This document shows, one piece after another, positions 50,991 to 60,615 of a DNA stretch of 64,000 nucleotides. Position numbers and translations under genes: made by a program. Origin of the DNA: an uncultured Bradyrhizobium sp. (GTDB lineage Bacteria > Pseudomonadota > Alphaproteobacteria > Rhizobiales > Xanthobacteraceae); NCBI RefSeq assembly GCF_947648125.1, contig NZ_CANSMR010000006.1, positions 268,590 through 332,589 on the forward strand, given 5' to 3'. How positions within the stretch are numbered: position 1 is the first letter of the stretch; each line of letters opens with the position of its first letter. A model generated the notes under the pieces. That model did no database searches. It saw only the letters and a program-made list of their open reading frames with translations, and was not told the DNA's origin.

Positions 50991-51739
50991 GCTCCCATCT
51001 CGATCTTCGCGACGTCTCGGTCAGCTTCAACGGTTTCAAGGCGCTCAATTCGCTCAACATGAGCGTGCGCAAGGGCGAGCTGCGCTGCCTGATCGGGCCG
51101 AACGGCGCGGGCAAGACCACGGCGCTGGACATCATCTGCGGCAAGGTCAGACCGAGCGCCGGCACCGTCAGCTTTGACGGCACCCCACTGCAGGAGCTCG
51201 AGGAATACGAGATCGCCCGCGCCGGTGTCGGCCGCAAGTTCCAGGTGCCGAGCGTGTTCCGCGAGCTCTCGGTCAGCGACAATCTCGAAGTGGCGCGCGC
51301 GCGCCGTACCTCCGTGTTCGGCAATCTGCGCTGGAACATCGGCAATGCCCGGCGCGACGACATCGAACGTCTCGCCGAACTGGTCGGGCTCACCGAACAG
51401 CTCGACCGGCCGGCCGCCTATCTGTCGCACGGCCAGACCCAGTGGCTGGAGATCGGCATGCTGGTCGCCCAGGACGCCGAACTGATCCTGATGGACGAGC
51501 CGACTGCCGGCATGACGGCGCAGGAAACCCGCAAGACCGCCGAACTGTTCGTACGGCTGAAGGGCAAGCACACCTTGATCGTGGTCGAGCACGACATGGG
51601 CTTCGTCAAGGCAATCGGCGACATCATCTCGGTGATGCATATGGGCCAGATGCTGGCTGAGGGCACCGCAGCGGAGGTGGAGGCGCATCCGGAAGTGCGC
51701 CGCGCCTATCTCGGATCGGGAGGCATCAGCCATGCTTGA
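50987..51739 (+). CDS. Amide/urea ABC transporter ATP-binding protein (UrtD type, second copy)
   Basis: A 250-residue ATPase. Walker A is GPNGAGKTT, the signature is LSHGQTQWLEIGML (the UrtD form), Walker B is AELILMDEP and the H-loop is VVEHDMGF. The ATG at 50987 overlaps the UrtC-type stop and has GGAGGGCAGC upstream. It overlaps the next ATPase by eight bases. Confidence 0.93.
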   Translation: MSSHLDLRDVSVSFNGFKALNSLNMSVRKGELRCLIGPNGAGKTTALDIICGKVRPSAGTVSFDGTPLQELEEYEIARAGVGRKFQVPSVFRELSVSDNLEVARARRTSVFGNLRWNIGNARRDDIERLAELVGLTEQLDRPAAYLSHGQTQWLEIGMLVAQDAELILMDEPTAGMTAQETRKTAELFVRLKGKHTLIVVEHDMGFVKAIGDIISVMHMGQMLAEGTAAEVEAHPEVRRAYLGSGGISHA

Positions 51740-52424
51740 GCTGACCGACGTCGACGCCTTCTATGGCAACAGCCGCGCCCTGCAGGGCATCAACCTGATG
51801 GTCGGCAACGGCGAATTCCTGTCGGTGCTCGGCCGCAACGGCGTCGGCAAGACCACGCTGATGCGCAGCATCCTCGGCCTGATGGACCGGTGCACCGGAC
51901 GTCTGTCGCTCGACGGCGCCGACATCTCGCCATTGCGGACCTATCAGCGCGCCAAGGCGGGCATTGCCTATGTGCCGCAGGGCCGTGGCATCCTGCCGCG
52001 CTTCACCGTGCGGGAGAATTTGACGCTCGGGACCTTCGCGGCGAAATCGGCCAACGGCATCGAGGAATGGGTGCTCGAGCTGTTTCCGGTGCTCAAGGAT
52101 TTTCTCAATCGCTACGGCGGCAATCTCTCCGGCGGTCAGCAGCAGCAACTTGCGATCGCGCGCGCGCTGCTCGCCCAGCCCAAGGTCATCCTGCTGGACG
52201 AGCCGACCGAGGGCATCCAGCCGAATATCGTCGAGCAGATCGAGGACGTGATCGTCAAACTCAATCGTGAGCGCGGCATCACGGTCGTGCTGGTCGAACA
52301 GAATGTCGCGTTCGCGCGGCGCGCGTCTCACCGCTTCGCGCTGCTCGAAAAGGGACGCGTCGTCGCCAAGGGCGCGATCGGTGAACTCACCGATGATCTC
52401 ATCCAGCTGCACATGGCCGTGTAG
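51732..52424 (+). CDS. Amide/urea ABC transporter ATP-binding protein (UrtE type, second copy)
   Basis: A 230-residue ATPase of UrtE type. Walker A is [10 protein letters not shown] (about residues 34-43), the signature is [15 protein letters not shown], and Walker B is [15 protein letters not shown]. It overlaps the preceding ATPase by eight bases and ends 32 bases before amiE, so amidase is most likely co-transcribed with the transporter. Confidence 0.93.
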   Translation: MLELTDVDAFYGNSRALQGINLMVGNGEFLSVLGRNGVGKTTLMRSILGLMDRCTGRLSLDGADISPLRTYQRAKAGIAYVPQGRGILPRFTVRENLTLGTFAAKSANGIEEWVLELFPVLKDFLNRYGGNLSGGQQQQLAIARALLAQPKVILLDEPTEGIQPNIVEQIEDVIVKLNRERGITVVLVEQNVAFARRASHRFALLEKGRVVAKGAIGELTDDLIQLHMAV

Positions 52425-52456
52425 CGGGAATTATCGTTCAGAAAGGGAGTCGAGAC

Positions 52457-53494
52457 ATGTTGCATGGAGATATATCGAGCAGCAAGGACACGGTCGGCGT
52501 CGCCGTGGTCAATTACAAGATGCCGCGCCTGCATACCAAGGCCGAGGTGCTGGATAACGCGCGCAACATCGCCAAGATGGTCGAGGGCATGAAGCTCGGT
52601 CTGCCGGGCATGGACCTCGTGATCTTCCCGGAATACTCGACCCACGGCATCATGTACGACTCCAAGGAGATGTACGAGACGGCTTCGTCAGTGCCGGGTG
52701 AAGAGACCCGCATCTTCGCCGATGCCTGCCGCAAAGCGAAGGTCTGGGGCGTGTTCTCGCTGACCGGCGAGCGCCATGAGGAGCACCCCAACAAGGCGCC
52801 GTACAACACGCTGATCCTGATGAACGACAAGGGCGAGATCGTCCAGAAGTATCGCAAGATCATGCCGTGGGTGCCGATCGAGGGCTGGTATCCCGGCGAC
52901 TGCACCTACGTCTCGGAGGGGCCGAAGGGGCTGAAGATCAGCCTGATCATCTGCGACGACGGCAACTACCCGGAGATCTGGCGTGACTGCGCGATGCGCG
53001 GCGCCGAGCTGATCGTCCGCTGCCAGGGCTACATGTACCCGGCCAAGGAGCAGCAGATCCAGATCTCGAAATCGATGGCCTGGGCCAACAACTGCTACGT
53101 CGCGGTCGCCAACGCCTCCGGCTTCGACGGCGTCTATTCCTACTTCGGCCATTCCGCGCTCATCGGATTCGACGGCCGGACGCTTGGTGAGTGCGGCACC
53201 GAGGAGAACGGCATCCAGTATGCCCAGCTCTCGGTGTCACTGATCCGCGATGCCCGCCGCAACATGCAGTCGCAGAACCATCTCTTCAAGTTGATGCACC
53301 GCGGCTATACCGGCCTGATCAACTCCGGAGAAGGCGATCGCGGCCACGCGGTCTGTCCGTACACCTTCTACAAGAACTGGATCACGGACCCCGAAGGTAC
53401 GCGGGAGATGGTTGAAGCCATGACCCGTCCGACCGTCGGGACCGACGAGTGCCCGATCGAGGGCATTCCGAATCAGAAAGTCGCACATCGTTGA
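52457..53494 (+). CDS. amiE: Aliphatic amidase AmiE
   Basis: A 345-residue nitrilase-superfamily amidase that hydrolyses short aliphatic amides (acetamide, propionamide and others) to acid and ammonia. The catalytic triad is at the positions known from the Pseudomonas enzyme: E59 (FPEY), K134 (QKYRKI) and C166 ([15 protein letters not shown]). The start [27 protein letters not shown] is nearly the AmiE N-terminus. An AAAGGGAG site precedes the ATG. It is the enzyme that AmiC/AmiR is expected to control. Confidence 0.97.
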   Translation: MLHGDISSSKDTVGVAVVNYKMPRLHTKAEVLDNARNIAKMVEGMKLGLPGMDLVIFPEYSTHGIMYDSKEMYETASSVPGEETRIFADACRKAKVWGVFSLTGERHEEHPNKAPYNTLILMNDKGEIVQKYRKIMPWVPIEGWYPGDCTYVSEGPKGLKISLIICDDGNYPEIWRDCAMRGAELIVRCQGYMYPAKEQQIQISKSMAWANNCYVAVANASGFDGVYSYFGHSALIGFDGRTLGECGTEENGIQYAQLSVSLIRDARRNMQSQNHLFKLMHRGYTGLINSGEGDRGHAVCPYTFYKNWITDPEGTREMVEAMTRPTVGTDECPIEGIPNQKVAHR

Positions 53495-53575
53495 TTGGAA
53501 AAGCCGAGCTGTGCCGGCGCGATCATTCGCGCCGGTGCGGTTCTGAAACTGTTGCAGCGGGAAACGGGGGTTACC

Positions 53576-54910
53576 ATGAGCAGCGAAGCGAATAGCGGGC
53601 TGGTGCATCAGTCCGAAGGGCAGATCGACGACCTTCTCGGCCATGAATTCGAGCACGAGCCGGTGCCGATCAGCGCCCGGCGCAGCGCCTTCTCGGTCAC
53701 CATGGTGTGGCTGGGCTTTCCGATGATCATCACCGGCGCGATGACCGGTTCGCTGCTGGTGCTGGGCATGGGATTCAAGAATGCGCTGGTTGCGATGATC
53801 ATCGGCAATCTGATCATGTTCGCCTATGTGGGCGCGCTCGGCCTGATCGGCACCAGGCGCGGCATGAACTTCGCGCTGATCGCCAGCATCGTGTTCGGCA
53901 AGAAGGGTTATGTGCTGGCGTCGGGCCTGCTGTCGACCCTGCTGCTCGGCTGGTATGCGGTGCAGACCGGCATCACCGGCGCATTGATCTCCTCGACCTA
54001 CGGCCTCAACTATGTGGCGATGACCATCGTCGCGGGCGTGCTCTATATCGGCATCACCTTCGTTGGCGTGAAGGGATTGCACTATATCGGGCTGGCGTCG
54101 GTGCCGTTGTTTGTGGTCCTCGGCCTCTGGGTCGCGGCCGATGCTGCGTCGACCACGTCGGCAGCGGCGATCTTCAGTTATGCCGGCAATAATGGCGTCG
54201 CCAGCATGTCGATGGGTGTTGGCCTCACGGTGGTGCTCGCGCTGTTCATCGACGCAGGCACGGTGACCGCGGACTTCAACCGCTGGGCGCCGAGTCCGGG
54301 GGCATCGCTGTTTGCGACGTTCAGCGCGTTTCCGTTCGCCAATCTGGTGGCGATGCTGGTCGGCGGCGTGATGACGGCGGCGCTTGCGGTGCCGAATGCC
54401 AACCCGTTCGGCGTCGACAACATGTTCGGCTACATGAACGGCAAGCAGCTGACCTGGCTCAGCATTCTCGCGTTCATCTTCCTCTACGCCAATCTCGGCT
54501 CGGTCTGCTCGCACTGTCTTTACAATGCGGCCACCGGCTGGTCGCGTATCCTCGGGACCAACATGCGGCTGATGGCCGTGATCCTCGGCGCCATCGGCAT
54601 CGTGGTTGCCGCGGGGAATGTCTGGGCATTCTTCATCCAGTGGCTATCTCTGCTCGGCATCCTCGTGCCGCCGATCGGCGCGATCATCCTGGTCGATCAG
54701 TATTTGTTGCGCACCGGGGCGCGTGCGGACGCGGATTGGCGTGCGAAGCCGTTCATTGCCTGGGGCATCGGGTCGCTGTGCGCCTTTGCGGTTGAAAATC
54801 TGATGCCGGGGTTGTCCACTGCGATATCAGCCGCGCTGGTCGCCGGCATCGTGTACGGGGCGATCGCACGGGTGGAATCTTCCACCGAAAAGGTGGCGCG
54901 TCCTGCGTAA
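53576..54910 (+). CDS. NCS1-family (CodB-like cytosine/purine) permease
   Basis: A 444-residue transporter with about twelve membrane segments. A soluble N-terminus of about 40 residues is followed by VPISARRSAFSVTMVWLGFPMIITGAMTGS, as in CodB-type NCS1 carriers, and ALFIDAGTVTADFNRWAPSP. The ATG at 53576 has a GGGGGTT purine run upstream. It lies 81 bases after amiE. The cargo could be an amide, a pyrimidine or another N-heterocycle. It is a different type from the NCS1 domain in the sensor kinase at 10353. Confidence 0.9.
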   Translation: MSSEANSGLVHQSEGQIDDLLGHEFEHEPVPISARRSAFSVTMVWLGFPMIITGAMTGSLLVLGMGFKNALVAMIIGNLIMFAYVGALGLIGTRRGMNFALIASIVFGKKGYVLASGLLSTLLLGWYAVQTGITGALISSTYGLNYVAMTIVAGVLYIGITFVGVKGLHYIGLASVPLFVVLGLWVAADAASTTSAAAIFSYAGNNGVASMSMGVGLTVVLALFIDAGTVTADFNRWAPSPGASLFATFSAFPFANLVAMLVGGVMTAALAVPNANPFGVDNMFGYMNGKQLTWLSILAFIFLYANLGSVCSHCLYNAATGWSRILGTNMRLMAVILGAIGIVVAAGNVWAFFIQWLSLLGILVPPIGAIILVDQYLLRTGARADADWRAKPFIAWGIGSLCAFAVENLMPGLSTAISAALVAGIVYGAIARVESSTEKVARPA

Positions 54911-54944
54911 GCGACAAGCTCGATCAAGCAAGAAGGATACATCA

Positions 54945-55964
54945 ATGAGCGTCGACTATCAGATCTATGATCTCGGCAATCTGACCTTGCAGCGCGGTGC
55001 GACCCTCCGCGACGGCAAGCTCGCCTACAAGACGTTTGGCCAGCTCAACGCGGCCAAGGATAACGTGATCGTCTATCCGACCTGGTACTCCGGCCAGCAC
55101 TACGACAATGAATGGCTGATCGGGCCGGGCATGGCGCTCGATCCCGCGAAGTACTTCATCATCATTCCCAATATGCTGGGCAACGGCCTGTCTTCGTCGC
55201 CGAGCAATACGCCGGAGCCCTATAACGGGCCACGTTTTCCGCAGGTGACGGCCTACGACAATGTCCGCGGCCAGCATCGGCTGGTGACCGAGAAATTCGG
55301 CATCAAGCACATCCGCCTGGTCGTCGGCTGGTCGATGGGCGCGTTGCAAACGTTCCATTGGGGCGCGCTCTATCCTGACATGATGGATCTGCTGGCGCCG
55401 TTCTGCGGCTCGGCGAAATGCTCGCGCCACAACTACGTGTTCCTCGAAGGCGTCAAGGCCGCGCTCACGGCGGATGCGGCATGGAAGGAGGGCTGGTACA
55501 CCGACAAGCCGGCCCGCGGCCTGCGCGCCGCCGCGCGGGTCTATGCCGGCTGGGGCTTTTCGCAGGCGTTCTATCGCGAGCAGCTCGATATCAAGACGCT
55601 GGGCTATTCGTCACTGGAGGATTTCCTGGTGGCGTTCTGGGAGGGCTTCTTCCTGCCGAAGGATGCCAACAATTTGCTCACCATGCTGTGGACCTGGCAG
55701 AACGGCGACATCAGCGACAACGAAATCTACAAGGGCGATTTCGAGGCCGCGCTGAAAGCCATCAAGGCCAAAGCGTATGTCATGCCGGGTCAGACCGATC
55801 TCTATTTCCCCACTGAGGATAGCGAGTTCGAGGTCGCGAACATGCCGAACGCCAAGTTCGTGCCGGTGCCGTCGATCTGGGGCCACTTCGCGGGCGGGCC
55901 GGGGACAAATCCGGTCGATGTCGCCTTCATCGATACCAAGCTCAAGGAATTGCTCGCATCGTGA
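54945..55964 (+). CDS. Alpha/beta-hydrolase (homoserine acetyltransferase-like fold)
   Basis: A 339-residue alpha/beta-hydrolase. The nucleophile elbow is GWSMGALQ with S130; a late Asp in [13 protein letters not shown] and a histidine in [12 protein letters not shown] are the likely acid and base. The overall layout, starting [28 protein letters not shown], is that of MetX-like hydrolases often annotated as homoserine O-acetyltransferase family, but the operon suggests a role on amides, esters or related compounds. Substrate unknown. AGAAGGA precedes the ATG. Confidence 0.88.
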   Translation: MSVDYQIYDLGNLTLQRGATLRDGKLAYKTFGQLNAAKDNVIVYPTWYSGQHYDNEWLIGPGMALDPAKYFIIIPNMLGNGLSSSPSNTPEPYNGPRFPQVTAYDNVRGQHRLVTEKFGIKHIRLVVGWSMGALQTFHWGALYPDMMDLLAPFCGSAKCSRHNYVFLEGVKAALTADAAWKEGWYTDKPARGLRAAARVYAGWGFSQAFYREQLDIKTLGYSSLEDFLVAFWEGFFLPKDANNLLTMLWTWQNGDISDNEIYKGDFEAALKAIKAKAYVMPGQTDLYFPTEDSEFEVANMPNAKFVPVPSIWGHFAGGPGTNPVDVAFIDTKLKELLAS

Positions 55965-56013
55965 TGCCTATCGATTGCGAACGGCGGCCTGCGCGATCAT
56001 GGGAGGCGTGAGC

Positions 56014-56826
56014 TTGTCCAATCCCGCTTTGCTGCTCGACCAGTACCGCATCCGCCAGGAGCCGTACTACCGGCCGCTCAAGGATGAGGTCGAACTGTTT
56101 GGTGCAGCGTATGCGAACCGCATGCCGGTGATGCTGAAAGGCCCCACCGGCTGCGGCAAAACCCGCTTCATCGAGTACATGGCCTGGCGGCTCGGCCGCC
56201 CGCTCATCACGGTCGCCTGTCACGAGGACATGACGGCAGCGGATCTGGTGGGACGGTGGCTGCTGGATGCGGAGGGTACCGTATGGAGCGACGGGCCGCT
56301 GACGACGGCCGTGCGGCTTGGCGCGATCTGCTACCTCGACGAGATCGTCGAGGCGCGTCAGGACACGACGGTCGTGATCCATCCGTTGACCGACGATCGG
56401 CGTGTGCTGCCGCTGGAGAAGCGTGGCGAGCTGATCCACGCGCATTCCGACTTCCAGCTCGTGATTTCCTACAATCCGGGCTACCAGAGCGCGATCAAGG
56501 ACCTCAAGGAATCCACCAAGCAGCGCTTCGCGGCGCTGGATTTCAGTTACCCCGACCGGTCGGCGGAAACCGAGGTGGTGTCGCGCGAGGCCGGCATCGA
56601 ACCCACTCTCGCCGATCTGCTGGTGAAGATTGCCCAGCACAGCCGCAACCTGAAGGGTCAGGGGCTCGACGAAGGCGCATCGACCCGGATGCTGGTCAAT
56701 GCCGGCCGCTTGATCGGATGCGGCATCAGCCTCGAAAAGGCCTGCGAGACCACGATCGTCGTTCCCTTGACCGATGATGCGGACACCAGGAACACGTTGC
56801 GTGACGTGATTTCGGCCTCTGCGTAA
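56014..56826 (+). CDS. CbbQ/NirQ/NorQ-type MoxR AAA+ ATPase
   Basis: A 270-residue AAA+ protein. Walker A is GPTGCGKT (43-50) and Walker B is [33 protein letters not shown] and [10 protein letters not shown] are typical of the CbbQ/NorQ group, whose members activate or remodel enzymes such as Rubisco or NO reductase together with a VWA protein. The TTG at 56014 is chosen because GGAGG (56002-56006) is seven bases upstream; an ATG at 55999 would add five residues. The VWA partner is the next gene. The client may be a protein of this amide operon. Confidence 0.9.
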   Translation: MSNPALLLDQYRIRQEPYYRPLKDEVELFGAAYANRMPVMLKGPTGCGKTRFIEYMAWRLGRPLITVACHEDMTAADLVGRWLLDAEGTVWSDGPLTTAVRLGAICYLDEIVEARQDTTVVIHPLTDDRRVLPLEKRGELIHAHSDFQLVISYNPGYQSAIKDLKESTKQRFAALDFSYPDRSAETEVVSREAGIEPTLADLLVKIAQHSRNLKGQGLDEGASTRMLVNAGRLIGCGISLEKACETTIVVPLTDDADTRNTLRDVISASA

Positions 56827-56840
56827 ACGGAAACTCGGAG

Positions 56841-59129
56841 GTGGCGGTCGCGCAAATCAGTTCGCTCGATGGCTTCCGATCCGGGCGCCGGCTTGCGGCC
56901 CTCTTGCGCGGCCACGATGAGATCGCCCTGGCGGTGCAGGCGGCGCGGGCCGTCTTGCACCGGATCGGTTCGTTCGATCGTCTGGCGGCCTGGGACGAGG
57001 CGGTGCACGACCTGTTCGAGGCCAACCTCGGCCAGGCCGTGCTTCTGGGCTTTCTAAAACTATCGGAGCAATGGCCGGCGCTGCGATCGACCGATGATCT
57101 GATCGCGATCGGACGCGCCGCAGGCGATATCGGCCGCAGCGCCGGAAGCCGCGTTGCCCATGCCTTGCTGACCGAATTGTCCAAAGTGCTGCCGCGGCTT
57201 GCGGGCGCCGGAGAACTCACCGCCGTTCTTGCTGCGCTTGGCCAACTCGCAGATGCAGGCCCGGAATCGGTAGGCCTTGCGATCGGCCGGCTGGAGCCGC
57301 TGTTCGCGCATGCCGGGGCCGACGAATTTTCCGCCTGGGTTTCGGCCGGCTTGCGCGCAAGCGGCGGCCGCGCATCGCGCCGGCGCGCCTATTTCGCGCT
57401 AGACGAACCGCTCTCGGTGCGGCTGTTCGCGGTCGGCCGAACCGGCGATGATTTCGCACGGCTGGAGAAGCGCCTCGCCGCAACCACGATCGCGCTCTGG
57501 AGCAGGAAGCCGCGTTTCCGCAAGCTTGCCGTTGCGCCGACGCCGGTGCCACGGCGCGCCTCGCTCGTCGCCGGCCTGATCGGGCTCCCGGAGACCTTCC
57601 CCGGTTTCGCGGGCGAGGCGGCAGATGCCATCTTTCTCGCCGCGGTCGCGCATGCCGGTGCGCATCTCGTGCATTCCACGGTCCGCTTTCCCGTGGGGCG
57701 GCTGAAGGCACTGCAGATCGCGCTGGTCTCGCTGATCGAGGATGCCAGGGTCGAGACGCTGGCGCTTCGCGAGATGCCCGGGCTGCGACGGCTGTGGCTG
57801 CCGTTCCACACCGCGACGCCAGCTGGCCAGGCAACTGCCGCCGGACTGATGATGCGGCTGGCGCGGGCGCTGATCGATCCGGACTATCAGGACCCGGATG
57901 CGTGGGTGAGCAAGGGGCGGGCTCTGTTTGCCGAAGCCGCCGACCGCTGGATTGATCCGGCCATCAGCCGCGAGATCGGCGGGTTGCTCGGCAACGACAT
58001 CGGGCAGATGCGGCTGCAGTTCAACGCCAGGAGCTATGTCGTCGAACCGGCCTATCGCGATGATAATCTGGCGCTGTGGGATTTTGGCGATCAGCCGGAC
58101 AGCCCGACCGAGACGATCGAGCTTGCGGTCGATTCCGTCCGGATCGAGCGCCGCGACGACGCCGATGGGCAGTCCACCGACAACAACGCAAAGCCCGACG
58201 AGACGCTGCGCGCGAAGGCCGCAGCGGTCACGCTGCTGGACGGATTTCCGGTCGCGACCTACCCGGAATGGGACTATGCCGCGCGCACCGAGCGAGCCGA
58301 CTGGACCACGATCCTGGAGGCTGACGCAGCGGTTTCCGCACAGCCGTTCGACCCTTCGACAGATGCCGAGGCGATGCGCTGGATCACCGAGTTGACCCGC
58401 GACGCTTCGATCGGCCGCCGCATCAGACACAAGGGCCAGCGTGACGGCGAAGCGCTCGACATCGACGCGGCGATCGCACTGACGATCGAGCGCCGTGCCG
58501 GCAGTATCAGTGAGCCCAGGGTCTATCAGCGCGATGCGCCGGGACCGCGTGATCTTGCCGTTCTGCTGCTGTTGGACCTGTCGCAATCGACTGCGGACCG
58601 TGATTGTCGCGGCCGGACGGTTCTCGACGTCGAGCGTAAGGCCGCCGCGATCATGGCGACGGCGGTCGAGGCCGCCAATGATGCGATCGCGGTGCACGGC
58701 TTCAGCTCCGACGGCCGCGAGCGCGTGCGCTATCTCCGCATCAAGGGCTTCGACGAGCCGATGGACGCCGTCGTGCGTTCGCGTCTTGCGGGCCTTGGCA
58801 GCAGCCATTCCACCCGGCTCGGTGCCGCGTTGCGTCACGCCGGGGGCTACCTCGCGGGGCGGCGTGCGTTCCGCAAGGTGCTGCTAGTTCTGACCGATGG
58901 CGAGCCATCCGACGTCGATGTGCCCGATCCGCAATATCTCGTGGAGGACGCGCGCCGTGCCGCTCAGCAGTTGCGGCGGCGCGGCACCGATATTTTTGCC
59001 TTCGGCATCGGTGAGGACAGATTTCCCCAGCTCGATCGCATTTTCGGCGAGCGCCACGCTCTCCGGGTGCCCCGTATCGAGGTTTTGCCGCAACGGGTGA
59101 TGCAGCTTTATGCGGAACTGAAGAAATAG
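56841..59129 (+). CDS. CbbO/NorD-like von Willebrand factor A-domain protein
   Basis: A 762-residue protein with an N-terminal helical region of about 550 residues and a C-terminal VWA domain. The MIDAS motif is DLSQST beginning at D579, followed by HGFSSDGRERVRYLRIKGF and VLTDGEPSDVDV. It is the usual partner of CbbQ/NorQ ATPases, serving as substrate adaptor. GTG 56841 is used as the start; GGAGG touches it directly, so the start is uncertain. It is 14 bases after the ATPase. P. aeruginosa ami operons carry AmiB, another ATPase, so an energy-dependent accessory step may be a theme. Confidence 0.88.
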   Translation: MAVAQISSLDGFRSGRRLAALLRGHDEIALAVQAARAVLHRIGSFDRLAAWDEAVHDLFEANLGQAVLLGFLKLSEQWPALRSTDDLIAIGRAAGDIGRSAGSRVAHALLTELSKVLPRLAGAGELTAVLAALGQLADAGPESVGLAIGRLEPLFAHAGADEFSAWVSAGLRASGGRASRRRAYFALDEPLSVRLFAVGRTGDDFARLEKRLAATTIALWSRKPRFRKLAVAPTPVPRRASLVAGLIGLPETFPGFAGEAADAIFLAAVAHAGAHLVHSTVRFPVGRLKALQIALVSLIEDARVETLALREMPGLRRLWLPFHTATPAGQATAAGLMMRLARALIDPDYQDPDAWVSKGRALFAEAADRWIDPAISREIGGLLGNDIGQMRLQFNARSYVVEPAYRDDNLALWDFGDQPDSPTETIELAVDSVRIERRDDADGQSTDNNAKPDETLRAKAAAVTLLDGFPVATYPEWDYAARTERADWTTILEADAAVSAQPFDPSTDAEAMRWITELTRDASIGRRIRHKGQRDGEALDIDAAIALTIERRAGSISEPRVYQRDAPGPRDLAVLLLLDLSQSTADRDCRGRTVLDVERKAAAIMATAVEAANDAIAVHGFSSDGRERVRYLRIKGFDEPMDAVVRSRLAGLGSSHSTRLGAALRHAGGYLAGRRAFRKVLLVLTDGEPSDVDVPDPQYLVEDARRAAQQLRRRGTDIFAFGIGEDRFPQLDRIFGERHALRVPRIEVLPQRVMQLYAELKK

Positions 59130-59251
59130 GGCTGCCATCCCGGGCGGGCTCGGACCCTGTTCCGCGGGCCTACGCACCGCTGTCACACTTCGACGCTAAC
59201 GTTGCAGATTGGACACAGTCGCCCGCCTGGGAAACAATCGACGCGGATACG

Positions 59252-60007
59252 ATGAGCATTGGATATCTTTCGAGGGGCTTGGCAGGGCGCCCCTCAGACG
59301 CTCGTCGGTTGTGCGTTTTGATCTGCCTCTGCATGCTGGGCGCGGGCGGCGATGTCGCGATGGGGCAGGAGAGCCCGATCGCTCCTGCGCCGCGCCTCAC
59401 GTTCGATATTCCGTCGCAACCCCTGACATCCGCACTGGAAAGCTATGGCGCCACGTCGCGGCGTGAGGTGCTTTACGACGCGCGGCTTGCGACTGGCCGG
59501 CTCTCAAGCGAGGTGCGGGGCGTTTTCGCGCCGTCCGAGGCTTTGCAGATCCTGCTCGATGGCACCGGCCTTGTCGGCCGCCTGACGTCGGAGAATGCCG
59601 TGGTGATCGTGCCTTCGGCTCCGGCTGCCGGTCAGCCGACGACGCCCGACGTCGATGCACGAAAAGGCGATCCAGTCGTTCGCGCGCGCTATTATGCCGT
59701 GGTGCAGGAGCGCGTTCGGGACGCCTTCTGCAGGGACATTCTGCTGCGGCCGGGCCGCTATCGGATCGCCGTGCAGTTCTGGATCGCTCCAACGGGATCC
59801 GTGCAACAGACCAGACTTTTGAGCAAGACAGGCGATGACCGCGTCGACCGCGCGATCGAGGCGACGCTTCGCGGATTGAGAATGAACGAGGCGCCTCCGC
59901 CCGGCATCTCGCAACCCCTCACGATGGTCGTTGCGCCGCGTCCGTCGGAACGGACGCTGGACTGTGCCGGTATCGACGCAATCCGGACCACCGGTGGGGT
60001 GAATTGA
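59252..60007 (+). CDS. STN-domain protein with TonB-like C-terminus (VreA-like)
   Basis: A 251-residue exported protein. A signal or anchor segment spans about residues 19-37. Residues about 48-118 form an STN (secretin/TonB short N-terminal) domain: LTFDIPSQPLTSALESYGATSRREVLYDARLATGRLSSEVRGVFAPSEALQILLDGTGL. Residues about 150-235 look TonB-C-like (RYRIAVQFWIAPTGSVQQTRLLSKTGDDRVDRAIEATLRGL). It has no beta-barrel. A stand-alone STN protein ahead of a FecI/FecR pair matches VreA of the Pseudomonas PUMA3 system, where it relays a surface signal to the anti-sigma factor. Confidence 0.82.
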   Translation: MSIGYLSRGLAGRPSDARRLCVLICLCMLGAGGDVAMGQESPIAPAPRLTFDIPSQPLTSALESYGATSRREVLYDARLATGRLSSEVRGVFAPSEALQILLDGTGLVGRLTSENAVVIVPSAPAAGQPTTPDVDARKGDPVVRARYYAVVQERVRDAFCRDILLRPGRYRIAVQFWIAPTGSVQQTRLLSKTGDDRVDRAIEATLRGLRMNEAPPPGISQPLTMVVAPRPSERTLDCAGIDAIRTTGGVN

Positions 60008-60017
60008 GCGTGCCGCA

Positions 60018-60521
60018 ATGAGCGACGCAACCCGGACCATGTTGCGCAGCTTCCTGGCTGCCCGTTACGACGATCTCAAGCTGCGGCTGAGCCGTCGTCT
60101 CGGATCGGCAGAGCTTGCCAGCGATGCGTTGCAGGACACCTATGTGCGTCTCGGGCGGGCCGAGGTGGCGGGGTCGGTGCAAAGTCCGGCCGCCTATCTG
60201 TTCCGCATGGCCTTCAACGTCGCAATCGACCGGCAGCGGGCCGAGAAACGGCGTCTGGCGCGCAATGAGGTTCAGGATCTGCTTCATATTGTGGATGATG
60301 CGCCGGGGCCGGGTCAGATCACGGAGGCCCGCTTCGAGATCGAGGCGCTGGAGAAGGCGATCGCGGAACTGACACCGCGCCGCCGGGTCATCCTGTTGGC
60401 GGCACGGCTTCAGGGCATGCCGCAGCGGGAAATTGCCAGCCGGCTAGGGGTCTCGTTGCGCCTGGTTGAGAAGGAACTCCGCCTCGCCCAGGAACATTGC
60501 GCGCTGAAACTGGGAAAATAG
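60018..60521 (+). CDS. ECF sigma factor (FecI-like)
   Basis: A 167-residue extracytoplasmic-function sigma factor. Region 2 has ELASDALQDTYVRLGRA and AAYLFRMAFNVAIDRQRAE; region 4 has LTPRRRVILLAARLQGMPQREIASRLGVSLRLVEKELRLAQEH. It is ten bases after the STN gene and 94 bases before the FecR-type gene. FecI-type factors direct transcription of surface-protein genes once released by FecR. The adjacent exoprotein gene is the natural target. Confidence 0.92.
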   Translation: MSDATRTMLRSFLAARYDDLKLRLSRRLGSAELASDALQDTYVRLGRAEVAGSVQSPAAYLFRMAFNVAIDRQRAEKRRLARNEVQDLLHIVDDAPGPGQITEARFEIEALEKAIAELTPRRRVILLAARLQGMPQREIASRLGVSLRLVEKELRLAQEHCALKLGK

Positions 60522-60615
60522 TTGTGCGGTTGATGGCTATCGCGAACGTCAAGTGGATAGGCGGACGGTTCGGCCGCGGAGGCTGCCGTTTGCGCGCGCG
60601 GCGAGGCAAGTCCGC

